From the NCBI GenBank assembly GCA_003577005.1, contig QEUW01000373.1, positions 1 to 7,254 of the forward strand: DNA of 7,254 nt, in the 5' to 3' direction. Source of the DNA: Chloroflexota bacterium. Its GTDB lineage: Bacteria > Chloroflexota > Anaerolineae > Caldilineales > Caldilineaceae. The notes under the pieces are model-generated. The model was not told where the DNA came from. It saw only the letters and a list, made by a program, of their open reading frames with translations, and did not search any database. Positions 1 through 6,151 of the stretch are shown here, piece by piece. Position numbers and translations under genes: made by a program. Positions within the stretch are counted from its first letter, which is position 1, and the number at the start of each line of letters is the position of its first letter.

Positions 1-294
1 CCGCCGCCGGCGTTACGCAACCAACCGCTACCCGGTGAAGTGGCAGTTTATGCCCAGCCGGGAGACGCCGTCTTTATCAACGGCGCCATCTGGCACACTG
101 GCGGCTGCAACCGGACCGACGGCGTGCGCCGGGGCATTTATCTCTACTATGGCTACTGGTGGCTCAAGCGCTACGAATCCGAACAGACGCTGCCGTGGCA
201 AGCGCTCGAAAATGCGCCAGAGCAACGGCTGCGGCTGTTAGGTCTCAAAATGCCCGACCGCGATATCCATCAATACGAACCCACTCTAGCCTAG
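1..294 (+). CDS. PhyH-family 2-oxoglutarate/Fe(II) dioxygenase, C-terminal part
   Basis: The frame is open from base 1 to a TAG at 292-294, giving the last 97 residues of a protein whose start lies outside the window. The visible part is the second half of a phytanoyl-CoA dioxygenase-type jelly roll. GDAVFINGAIWHTGG (residues 21-35) carries the distal iron-binding His (H32), and an RRG at 43-45 puts an Arg eleven residues after that His, where the family binds the 2-oxoglutarate carboxylate. YLYYGYWW follows on the next strand. The HxD half of the iron site would lie upstream and cannot be checked. The tail (about 50 residues, ending DIHQYEPTLA) is polar. Substrate unknown: the family hydroxylates many small molecules, and the name does not imply phytanoyl-CoA. 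It lies 29 bp upstream of a second PhyH gene, so the two are probably co-transcribed. Confidence 0.88.
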   Translation, partial: PPPALRNQPLPGEVAVYAQPGDAVFINGAIWHTGGCNRTDGVRRGIYLYYGYWWLKRYESEQTLPWQALENAPEQRLRLLGLKMPDRDIHQYEPTLA

Positions 295-323
295 ACGCTC
301 GTATCACTGGAAAGGATGCCGAC

Positions 324-1118
324 ATGCCACGCCTGCTGGAACAAGTGGTCGCAGACCCACACGATCTGGAAGCCCAGGTAAGTTTCTTCAAAGCCAACAG
401 CTATGTGGTCCTACCTGATCTCTTCTCGCCTGACGAGGTGGCCGAACTGAACGAGGCCATGGACCGCGACCGCAAACTCAATCCGTTCATGTGGTACTGT
501 ACGACCTCGCGCGATTACAATTGCAACCTGCTGCTCACGCAGCCGGTCTTTGAAAAGGCGATCCGCCACCCGCGCGTGCTGCCACTGGTGGAACGGCTCA
601 TGGGTGGACCCATCTGCTTTGAGGAGCTGGCCGTTCGCCACCGCGCTGGCGAGACCGAGGCGCGCGACACCGACTGGCACCGGGATCGCGGTTACTGGCA
701 CGAGCACCCGCTCCACCTGGACTACCCGCAGGTCATCTATTATCTGACCGATGTAGACGAAACCACCCACTGTTTTTCCATCAGCCCTGAGCCGGCCGAC
801 GGTGAAATTATCAACGACAAGAACAAGCATATTGAGCGCGGTGGCATTCTGCATTTCTATGGCAAAGCGGGTTCGGCGATCCTCTTCAACGCCGCCACCG
901 TCCACGGGGTGACGCTGCGCAAGACAAACAAAGTGCGCCGCACGATCCAGGTCTACTATGGTCACCCCAATCGTCCCTCCTTGAGCGAGGTCACCCTCAT
1001 CCCGCCGCGGCTCTGGCGCGACCATCCCGACCCGGAGGTGCGCCGCTTCTACGGCAAGCTCAATCGTTATACGAAGGTGATGTCGCAGGGCCTGGGCATT
1101 GCCGATCTTGCGCTGTAG
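324..1118 (+). CDS. PhyH-family 2-oxoglutarate/Fe(II) dioxygenase (complete)
   Basis: A 264-aa soluble protein, a usual length for bacterial PhyH enzymes. The ATG at 324 was chosen because GGAAAGGA (309-316) lies 7 nt upstream; the frame is open further upstream, but that part overlaps the preceding gene in another frame. The full iron site is visible: H119-R-D121 in TDWHRDRGYWHEH, and distal H194 in FNAATVHGV. R205, eleven residues after H194, is the likely 2-oxoglutarate anchor. The N-terminus (FFKANSYVVLPDLFSPDEVAEL, about 21-42) is the typical opening of the fold. The expected reaction is O2- and 2-oxoglutarate-dependent hydroxylation, releasing CO2 and succinate, in the cytoplasm. The substrate cannot be read from sequence. 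Around the distal His and Arg it aligns without gaps to the partial gene upstream, so the pair are paralogues. The next gene, a sugar-binding protein, begins 126 bp downstream. Confidence 0.9.
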   Translation: MPRLLEQVVADPHDLEAQVSFFKANSYVVLPDLFSPDEVAELNEAMDRDRKLNPFMWYCTTSRDYNCNLLLTQPVFEKAIRHPRVLPLVERLMGGPICFEELAVRHRAGETEARDTDWHRDRGYWHEHPLHLDYPQVIYYLTDVDETTHCFSISPEPADGEIINDKNKHIERGGILHFYGKAGSAILFNAATVHGVTLRKTNKVRRTIQVYYGHPNRPSLSEVTLIPPRLWRDHPDPEVRRFYGKLNRYTKVMSQGLGIADLAL

Positions 1119-1131
1119 GTACGGTTGGATT

Positions 1132-1169
1132 GTAGACAGCCTCTTTCGGGTACGACCGTGGTTGTCTAC
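1132..1169 (+). other. Stem-loop between the oxygenase and binding-protein genes
   Basis: GTAGACAGCC (1132-1141) pairs with GGTTGTCTAC (1160-1169): 10 bp with one G-U pair and an 18-nt loop. Inside the loop CGG (1147-1149) can pair with CCG (1156-1158). It starts 13 nt after the oxygenase stop codon. No T-run follows, so it is not a standard intrinsic terminator. It may protect the upstream mRNA end or form part of the leader of the transporter operon. Function is unproven. Confidence 0.45.
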
Positions 1170-1211
1170 CAGCTGCCGCCTCTTTCATGCGCCGTTATGT
1201 GCCGGTGTCGT

Positions 1212-1229
1212 TTGATATTGCAATATCAA
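1212..1229 (+). promoter_or_regulatory. Perfect 18-bp palindrome, candidate operator of the transporter operon
   Basis: TTGATATTGCAATATCAA is a perfect two-fold palindrome with no spacer. It ends 2 nt before the Shine-Dalgarno sequence AAGGAGGG (1232-1239) of the binding-protein gene. Length, symmetry and position fit the site of a dimeric helix-turn-helix repressor, of the sort that controls sugar-import operons (LacI or GntR families, for example). Most LacI-family sites have a central CG, whereas this one has GC, so the family is open. No regulator gene lies in the window. As RNA it could also fold next to the ribosome-binding site and hinder translation. Confidence 0.55.
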
Positions 1230-1244
1230 CCAAGGAGGGAACCC

Positions 1245-2597
1245 ATGAAGGCAACGCTGACAAGACGAGAATTTCTGCGGACGAGTGCAGGTATGGCAGG
1301 GCTGGTTACCCTGGCCGCCTGCGCAGCGCCGGTCGCTGCTCCCCAGGCCGGTGGGGCGCAGCCGGCCAGCGAACAAAAGCTGCTGTCCTTCGCCTGGTGG
1401 ACTGGTGGGGAAGGGGCCAACAGGGTCTTCCAGGCCGCCATCGATCGCTTCGAGGAACGCTACCCTGAGTATGAGGTCAACCGCATCACCGCACCGGGCG
1501 GCGATGAGTTTACGACCAAGATCCTCACCAATTATGGCGCCGGTACCGCGCCCGATGCACATGGCATCCAGTGGGGGCCAGTCTGGGCCTTCGCCCATAA
1601 GGGTATCCTGGCCGACCTCACCCCCTTTGCGGAGCGTGATGCCGGCGACTTGAAACTTGAGGAGATGTGGGAGGCTATCACCGGTATGCTCTACTACCCG
1701 GCAGGCAGCAATACGCTGGTGGCGTTGCCGCGCGAGACTTTTGGGCTCTATATGCGCTTCTACAACAAAGAATTGCTGGCCGACGCAGGCATCGAGGCGC
1801 CAGACCAAGATTACGACGCAGGCAACTGGACCTGGGAAGTGTGGCGCGACAAGGCTAACGCCGCGGCCAGGTTCAGTGGCGACCGCCGTGATATTATGGG
1901 GGCCAACCAGGGCACCGGCCTGTGGGATTTGGCCACGGTATTCCCGTCGTTGGGCCTGACGATGTTGAGTGAAGACCAGACTCACTACAACCTGGATGCC
2001 GAGGCCATGCAAGCCTGGCTCCAGATGATCAGCGACATGGTCAACCAGACGCGCTCGATCGGCAAGCCGGAGGAGACCAAGGAGTTTGACTGGGGATCCA
2101 GCGGCAAGCTGGTGATCCAGCACGACGCCTCCTGGTCGATCCCAAACAAGAAGGAGACCTGGGCCAATATCGATTGGGACTTCGTGCCGCCGCCGAAGGG
2201 CGAGGGCGGCCACAGCAATGTTCCTGGCTGTGACTTTCATGTGGTCAACGGCAGCGATTACGCCGACCAGGAAGGTGGTTGGACTTTGATCAAGTTTCTC
2301 AACAATCCTGAAGAAGACCTCTGGTGGGCGACCAATATGTACGGCCCGCCCTTCCGTAAACAGAACCTGGAGACATGGATCAGACAAGTCAACGAGGACC
2401 TGCCCAAGAATGGCTGGCAATATATCAGCGACATGACCGCGGCTGCCAAACCGTGGCCTAATGTGCCCTTCTTCCTCGAACTGGATACGATCCACAGCAA
2501 CGAGATCCCGCAGGCCGTCAGCGGCGAGCGCACGGTCGAGGATGTGGTCACCAGCATCGTCTCCAAGGTTGACAAGATGATCGCCGAGTTCAAGTAA
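1245..2597 (+). CDS. ABC transporter sugar-binding lipoprotein (CUT1 type)
   Basis: A 450-aa extracytoplasmic solute-binding protein of the family that captures sugars, oligosaccharides or glycerol-3-phosphate-like solutes and hands them to MalF/MalG-type permeases. ATG 1245 is preceded by AAGGAGGG (1232-1239) at 5 nt; an upstream in-frame extension would add 40 residues lacking signal features. The N-terminus has a Tat-like motif TRREFL (residues 6-11), a short hydrophobic stretch, and the lipobox LAAC with C26 as the lipidated residue. An Ala/Pro/Gly linker (27-42) follows. The mature part starts LLSFAWWTGGEG and contains AIDRFEERYPEYEV (about 65-78), typical of the first lobe; aromatic residues are frequent, as in sugar sites. 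The solute cannot be predicted. The two permease genes follow after a 70-bp gap with a strong hairpin. The protein is expected outside the membrane, anchored by lipid. Confidence 0.93.
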   Translation: MKATLTRREFLRTSAGMAGLVTLAACAAPVAAPQAGGAQPASEQKLLSFAWWTGGEGANRVFQAAIDRFEERYPEYEVNRITAPGGDEFTTKILTNYGAGTAPDAHGIQWGPVWAFAHKGILADLTPFAERDAGDLKLEEMWEAITGMLYYPAGSNTLVALPRETFGLYMRFYNKELLADAGIEAPDQDYDAGNWTWEVWRDKANAAARFSGDRRDIMGANQGTGLWDLATVFPSLGLTMLSEDQTHYNLDAEAMQAWLQMISDMVNQTRSIGKPEETKEFDWGSSGKLVIQHDASWSIPNKKETWANIDWDFVPPPKGEGGHSNVPGCDFHVVNGSDYADQEGGWTLIKFLNNPEEDLWWATNMYGPPFRKQNLETWIRQVNEDLPKNGWQYISDMTAAAKPWPNVPFFLELDTIHSNEIPQAVSGERTVEDVVTSIVSKVDKMIAEFK

Positions 2598-2655
2598 TGC
2601 GTGATGCGTCAAACGTCAGCGGTGTTTCACTCGCTTGACGTTTGGCGCTTGACGG
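2598..2655 (+). repeat. Hairpin of inverted 7-nt repeats between binding-protein and permease genes
   Basis: Directly after the stop codon three heptamers run in tandem: TGCGTGA, TGCGTCA, AACGTCA (2598-2618). On the other side are TTGACGT, TTGGCGC, TTGACGG (2635-2655), which are the same motif inverted. The arms 2606-2621 and 2632-2648 pair over 16 bp with one G-U pair and one bulged T. The 10-nt loop could add three more pairs (GTG 2622-2624 with CAC 2628-2630). CGCTTGACG occurs twice (2632-2640, 2646-2654), allowing an alternative pairing. The stem ends 5 nt before the ribosome-binding site of the permease gene. No T-run follows, so it is not a classic terminator. A role in uneven expression of binding protein and permease is inferred. 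Confidence 0.7.
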
Positions 2656-2660
2656 GAGGA
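2654..2660 (+). promoter_or_regulatory. Ribosome-binding site deciding a TTG start
   Basis: GGGAGGA lies 7 nt before the TTG at 2668 and fixes that codon as the start of the MalF-like permease. The next in-frame ATG (residue 25) has no comparable site. Being so close to the 3' side of the preceding hairpin, its access may depend on how that RNA folds. Confidence 0.7.
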
Positions 2661-2667
2661 TACGGTC

Positions 2668-3627
2668 TTGAGCACGGATGCAGTCGCCAACACACCCGCC
2701 GTTCGTGCGCACCGCAAACGCAGAGCCCGGCTCAGCCCCATGGCCCGCCAGGAGGAGATCGCCGGCTGGCTCATGGCCTCGCCCTGGATTTTGGGGATCT
2801 TGATCTGGATCTTGGGTCCATTTGCCGCGGCGGCCTACCTATCGTTCACAGATTATGACATCCTGAGCCGGAGTAACTTCGTGGGGCTGGACAACTTCCG
2901 CACCATGTTGACCGATGACCCGCTCTTCTGGAAGTCTATGTGGGTGACGACCGTCTATTCGTTTGTCTCGGTGCCGCTGCAGATCATCCTGGGCCTCTTC
3001 CTGGCGCTGCTGCTCAACACCAAGATTCGCGGATTGGCCTGGTTTCGCACAGCCTACTATCTACCCACAGTGCTCTCAGGCGTAGCTGTCTCGTTCCTCT
3101 GGATCTGGGTCTTTTCAGCCGACTGGGGAGTACTCAACTATGTACTCTCCTGGTTTGGCATCAGAGGTCCCAACTGGCTGACCAGCGAGCGCTGGGCCTT
3201 GCCTGCGCTGATCCTTATGAGTCTATGGGGGGTGGGTGGCGGTATGGTGATCTACCTGGCCGGGCTGCAAGGGGTGCCATCCGAGCTGTATGAGGCGGCC
3301 GAGGTAGATGGCGCCAACCCGTGGCGCAAGTTCTGGCACATCACCTTACCCATGATCTCGCCTGTCATTCTCTTTCAACTCATCATGGGGATCATTGGTG
3401 CGTTGCAGACCTTTACCCAGGGCTATGTCATGACCCAGGGTGGACCTAATAGCGCCACGCTCTTCTACGTGCTCTACCTGTGGCGCAACGCATTTGAGCG
3501 CTTGCAGATGGGCTACGCCAGCGCGCTGGCCTGGGCGATCTTTGCCTATATTCTGATCCTGACCTTGCTGGTGCTGCGCTCCTCCGGCACGTGGGTCTAC
3601 TACACCGGAGAAGTCAAGGGGAGGTGA
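2668..3627 (+). CDS. ABC sugar transporter permease, MalF/UgpA-like
   Basis: A 319-aa integral membrane protein, one of two CUT1 permease subunits forming the channel. The TTG start is supported by GGGAGGA at 7 nt. A basic cytoplasmic N-terminus (HRKRRAR, 15-21) precedes about six membrane segments, near residues 33-57, 94-117, 127-150, 177-200, 228-248 and 285-304. The cytoplasmic EAA loop that docks the ATPase is intact: YEAAEVDGANPWRKFWHITLP (208-228), with E209, A210, A211, D214, G215 and the closing L227-P228. The periplasmic stretch after the first segment (SFTDYDILSRSNFVGLDNF) is the usual signature of this subunit. The downstream permease begins only 4 bp after this stop, and its ribosome-binding site lies within this gene's last codons, so translation is probably coupled. 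No unusual residues are seen. Which sugar is moved depends on the binding protein and is unknown. Confidence 0.95.
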   Translation: MSTDAVANTPAVRAHRKRRARLSPMARQEEIAGWLMASPWILGILIWILGPFAAAAYLSFTDYDILSRSNFVGLDNFRTMLTDDPLFWKSMWVTTVYSFVSVPLQIILGLFLALLLNTKIRGLAWFRTAYYLPTVLSGVAVSFLWIWVFSADWGVLNYVLSWFGIRGPNWLTSERWALPALILMSLWGVGGGMVIYLAGLQGVPSELYEAAEVDGANPWRKFWHITLPMISPVILFQLIMGIIGALQTFTQGYVMTQGGPNSATLFYVLYLWRNAFERLQMGYASALAWAIFAYILILTLLVLRSSGTWVYYTGEVKGR

Positions 3628-3631
3628 AACG

Positions 3632-4501
3632 GTGACATCGGCAACCATACGGCCCAATTTTCTCGCCACGCGTGCCTTCCGCCGCGCGGTTGGTCACACG
3701 GTCGTTTACCTCCTCCTGTTGCTCGGCGCCGCCGTCATCATGGTGCCGCTCTGGTGGATGGTGACAACCTCGCTCAAGCACCCGTCGGAAGTCTTTGCGT
3801 TCCCACCTACGCTGTGGCCTAAAAACGTACAGTGGCGCAACTATCCCGACATCTTTGAAAAAGCGCCCTTTCTCACCTACTTTCGCAATACGGCCTTTGT
3901 CAGCCTGATGGACCTGGTTGGCACTCTCATCTCGTCAAGCATGGTGGGGTTCGCCTTTGCCCGCCTGCGCTGGCGCGGCCGGGATCTGCTCTTTATCATT
4001 ACCCTGGCCACGATGATGCTGCCCAACGCCGTGACCATCATCCCTCGTTACCTGATCTTCAAAGAATTGCGCTGGCTGGATACCTTCTATCCGCTCTGGG
4101 TGCCGTCGTTCTTTGGTTTTGGCTTTTTTGTCTTCCTTATGCGCCAGTTCTACACTACCATCTCGTACGATCTAGACGACGCGGCCCGGATCGACGGGTG
4201 CAGCCCCTGGGGCATCTGGTGGCGGATCGCGCTGCCACTCACCAAGCCGGCGCTCACTGCCTGCGGCATCTTCACCTTCAACGCCACCTGGAACGACTTT
4301 CTCGGCCCACTCATCTATCTCAGTTCGCAGCACAAATTGACGCTGGCGCTGGGCTTGATGGCCTTCCGCGGCCCCCATGTGACTGATTTTCACTATTTGA
4401 TGGCAGCCTCGACGGTCGCGATGCTCCCGGTCATCATTCTCTTCTTTCTGGCCCAGAAGTACTTCATCCAGGGGATCGTCTTCACCGGTGTGAAGGGATA
4501 G
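3632..4501 (+). CDS. ABC sugar transporter permease, MalG/UgpE-like
   Basis: A 289-aa integral membrane protein, the second CUT1 permease subunit. The GTG start at 3632 has GGGAGG (3619-3624) 7 nt upstream, inside the end of the preceding gene. About six membrane segments are visible, near 22-44, 86-110, 117-140, 152-171, 204-222 and 257-279. The ATPase-docking loop reads DDAARIDGCSPWGIWWRIALP (182-202): Asp replaces the usual Glu of EAA (D183), with A184, A185, D188, G189 and the closing L201-P202 kept, a mild and tolerated variation. The C-terminus GIVFTGVKG matches the conserved tail of MalG-type subunits. The early stretch VPLWWMVTTSLKHPSEVF (38-55) is also typical. The aminotransferase gene follows after 78 bp. 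Confidence 0.95.
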   Translation: MTSATIRPNFLATRAFRRAVGHTVVYLLLLLGAAVIMVPLWWMVTTSLKHPSEVFAFPPTLWPKNVQWRNYPDIFEKAPFLTYFRNTAFVSLMDLVGTLISSSMVGFAFARLRWRGRDLLFIITLATMMLPNAVTIIPRYLIFKELRWLDTFYPLWVPSFFGFGFFVFLMRQFYTTISYDLDDAARIDGCSPWGIWWRIALPLTKPALTACGIFTFNATWNDFLGPLIYLSSQHKLTLALGLMAFRGPHVTDFHYLMAASTVAMLPVIILFFLAQKYFIQGIVFTGVKG

Positions 4502-4579
4502 ACGGCATAGCGCAACCGTTCGGTGTATACCAACACCTGGCCTGCCGCAGTTCCAAGCCATCACAAGGAGCACCTACTT

Positions 4580-5833
4580 ATGACCACCCTCGCCATCGAT
4601 GGCGGCGCGCCCGTTCGCACCCGCCCCTTTCCCGAGCGCCGTCCGTTTGGCCCGGCCGACGCGCAACAGGTGTTGGAAGCGCTCGACCAGCAGACGCTCT
4701 TTTACCCCAGCGGCCGCAAAGTCTACGAGTTCGAAAACAAGTTTGCTGGACTTTACGGTGTCACCCATGCGGTGACCTCCACCTCTGGGACAGCGGCCAT
4801 TCACGTGGCGCTGGGTGCGCTCGACCCGGAGCCCGGTGATGAGATCATCACCACGCCGATTAGCGACATGGGCACGGTGGCGCCCATCGTTCTGCAGAAC
4901 TGTGTGCCGGTCTTTGCCGATGTAAATCCCTTGACCTTCAACCTCGACCCTGATGACGTGGAGCGCAAGATCACCAGCCGCACCCGCGCCATCATCGTGG
5001 TGCATTGTTGGGGCCAGCCTGCCGAGATGGACCGCTTCCTGGCCATTGCCAGGCGCCACAACCTCGTGCTGATCGAGGACTGCGCCCAAGCGCACTGGAC
5101 CCGCTACAAGGGCAAGCTTGCTGGCACGATGGGTCACTTTGGCGCCTTTAGTTTACAATCATCGAAGCACCTCCAGTGCGGGGATGGCGGCGTGACCATC
5201 ACCAGCGACGCGGAATATGGTAAGCGAGCCGCGCTCTTTGTCGACAAAGGCTGTGACTGGTCCGCCGACCGCAAGTACCGGCTGCGCTATGCCTTTATTG
5301 CGCCCTGCTACCGCATGACCGAGTTACAAGGGGCTGTCTTGCTGGCCCAACTACCGCGTCTGCCCGAAATCGTCCAACGGCGGCAGGAACTGGGTGACCG
5401 GCTGGCTGCACTACTGGACGAGGTGCCCGGTATCACGCCGCCCGGTCGGGTCGAAGGTTCAGAACACAGCTACTGGTCCTTCCCGGTCCTGGTCAATCCC
5501 GATGTGCTGGGTGCTACGCCGGAAGAATTCGCCAGGGCCGTGGTCGCCGAAGGCGTCCCTATGGGCGGCAACTGGCTCGGCAAACCGCTCTATCTCTTTG
5601 AAGCGCTGCAAGAGCAGATCACCTATGGCAGATCCCATTTCCCCTTCAATTCGCCCTATGCAAGCCATCCGGTGGATTACAGACCGGGTCTCTGCCCTAA
5701 CGCGGAACAGGCTATGGCCCGCCTGCGCACCATCCCCATCCACGAACATTTGGGCGACGAAGAGATCGAAGACCTTGCCCGTGCCGTGCGCAAGGTAGCA
5801 GAGGTCTTTGCCCTCCGGCACCGGAAGATGTAG
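4580..5833 (+). CDS. DegT/DnrJ/EryC1/StrS-family PLP aminotransferase
   Basis: A 417-aa fold-type I PLP enzyme; the family usually moves an amino group from glutamate or glutamine to a keto sugar, keto cyclitol or related carbonyl. ATG 4580 has AAGGAG (4565-4570) 9 nt upstream. Visible landmarks: SGT (69-71) for the cofactor phosphate, D167 in LIEDCAQAH for the pyridine nitrogen with Q170 beside it, and the Schiff-base lysine K196 in FSLQSSKHLQCGDGG. CYRMTELQGAVLLAQL (243-258) matches the substrate-side helix of the family. All catalytic residues are present, so it should be an active aminotransferase, not one of the lysine-less dehydratase relatives. The opening LAIDGGAPVRTRPFP is shared with StsC/AHBA-synthase-like members, suggesting a cyclitol or small ring ketone as well as sugars, but this is weak. 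It lies 78 bp downstream of the permease with no clear terminator between, so it is probably the last gene of the operon. Predicted cytoplasmic. Confidence 0.93.
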   Translation: MTTLAIDGGAPVRTRPFPERRPFGPADAQQVLEALDQQTLFYPSGRKVYEFENKFAGLYGVTHAVTSTSGTAAIHVALGALDPEPGDEIITTPISDMGTVAPIVLQNCVPVFADVNPLTFNLDPDDVERKITSRTRAIIVVHCWGQPAEMDRFLAIARRHNLVLIEDCAQAHWTRYKGKLAGTMGHFGAFSLQSSKHLQCGDGGVTITSDAEYGKRAALFVDKGCDWSADRKYRLRYAFIAPCYRMTELQGAVLLAQLPRLPEIVQRRQELGDRLAALLDEVPGITPPGRVEGSEHSYWSFPVLVNPDVLGATPEEFARAVVAEGVPMGGNWLGKPLYLFEALQEQITYGRSHFPFNSPYASHPVDYRPGLCPNAEQAMARLRTIPIHEHLGDEEIEDLARAVRKVAEVFALRHRKM

Positions 5834-5846
5834 GACGTGACTCGTA

Positions 5847-5880
5847 GGTGGTGCGCCGGTGAATTGGTCGATGCACCACC
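5847..5880 (+). repeat. 8-bp inverted repeat downstream of the aminotransferase
   Basis: GGTGGTGC (5847-5854) and GCACCACC (5873-5880) are perfect reverse complements separated by 18 nt, starting 13 nt after the aminotransferase stop codon. An alternative pairing joins GCGCC (5853-5857) with GGCGC (5882-5886). No T-run follows. It may be an mRNA-end stabiliser or a Rho-type termination aid. Compare the hairpin at 1132-1169, which also starts 13 nt after a stop codon and has an 18-nt loop. Confidence 0.4.
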
Positions 5881-5944
5881 AGGCGCTTCATTGGTCCCCA
5901 CTTACCAAACCTGCAACGAATCCCACGACCCTTCGGCAGTGACG

Positions 5945-5978
5945 ACACGGCGGGCTGTGTTTTCGATCTTCTCATTTT
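5945..5978 (+). terminator. Possible weak intrinsic terminator of the sugar-transport operon
   Basis: ACACGG (5945-5950) pairs with CTGTGT (5955-5960) over 6 bp including one G-U pair, with a 4-nt loop. It is followed by a T-rich tract (TTTTCGATCTTCTCATTTT, 5960-5978). The stem is short and the tract interrupted, so termination would be inefficient. It lies 111 bp after the aminotransferase stop codon, before the possible promoter of the next unit. Confidence 0.3.
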
Positions 5979-6080
5979 GCACCAGATCCTGCCTGGCTAA
6001 ACAGGAGCGGCCGAAGGTGAAATCTAGAGCAACGGGACTTTGAGCTTGCTAGTCAAACAGGCCACCACAGGCTTTCATTT

Positions 6081-6109
6081 TTGCATATGCGCGACGCTGA
6101 TGCCATACT
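6081..6109 (+). promoter_or_regulatory. Possible sigma-70-type promoter of the second transporter unit
   Basis: TTGCAT (6081-6086) and CATACT (6104-6109) are spaced by 17 bp, and a TG one base before the -10 element (6101-6102) makes an extended -10. Matches to consensus are only 3/6 and 4/6. The predicted start of transcription, near 6116, falls at the edge of the palindrome 6115-6134, which would suit a repressor site. Confidence 0.3.
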
Positions 6110-6114
6110 GCCCT

Positions 6115-6134
6115 GTGCGCCACCGGTGGCGTAC
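6115..6134 (+). promoter_or_regulatory. 20-bp near-perfect palindrome, candidate operator
   Basis: GTGCGCCACCGGTGGCGTAC is symmetric about 6124/6125. The inner 14 bp (6118-6131) are perfect, and the outer three pairs include one G-T mismatch. It lies 17 bp before the ATPase start codon and overlaps the predicted transcription start. A dimeric repressor site is the simplest reading; an RNA hairpin in the short 5' leader is the alternative. It is unrelated in sequence to the AT-rich palindrome at 1212-1229, which suggests different regulators. Confidence 0.45.
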
Positions 6135-6151
6135 TCCACAAACCGTTGACT

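Larger units (their letters stand above)
5834..6151. other. 318-bp intergenic region between two transcription units
   Basis: No convincing gene is seen. A 68-codon frame (5837-6043) has no ribosome-binding site and low-complexity, Cys/Arg-rich content. From left to right the stretch holds an inverted repeat (5847-5880), a terminator-like hairpin (5945-5960), a weak promoter-like pair (6081-6109) and a GC-rich palindrome (6115-6134). This arrangement fits the end of one operon and the control region of the next. Confidence 0.6.

Noticed and set aside
411..1025. A 204-codon open frame on the minus strand across the second oxygenase
   Set aside because: Its sequence has no family features, while the + strand frame carries the full iron site.
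1185..2612. A 475-codon open frame on the minus strand across the binding-protein gene
   Set aside because: It has no recognisable domain and mirrors a well-supported gene. Long antisense open frames are expected in GC-rich coding DNA.
2606..2648. The strong hairpin as an intrinsic terminator
   Set aside because: It is followed by TTGACGGGAGGA rather than a T-run, and the next gene's ribosome-binding site begins at once.
2635..2663. TTGACG boxes (2635-2640, 2649-2654) as -35 elements of an internal promoter
   Set aside because: No acceptable -10 element lies 16-18 bp downstream, and the boxes are explained by the heptamer repeat.
4515..4537. Short inverted repeats GGTGT/ACACC in the gap before the aminotransferase
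   Set aside because: Only 5 bp with a 6-nt loop and no T-run, within what chance allows.
5837..6043. Small 68-codon open frame after the aminotransferase
   Set aside because: No ribosome-binding site, odd Cys/Arg/Ser-rich composition, and the region contains hairpins that suit a non-coding role.
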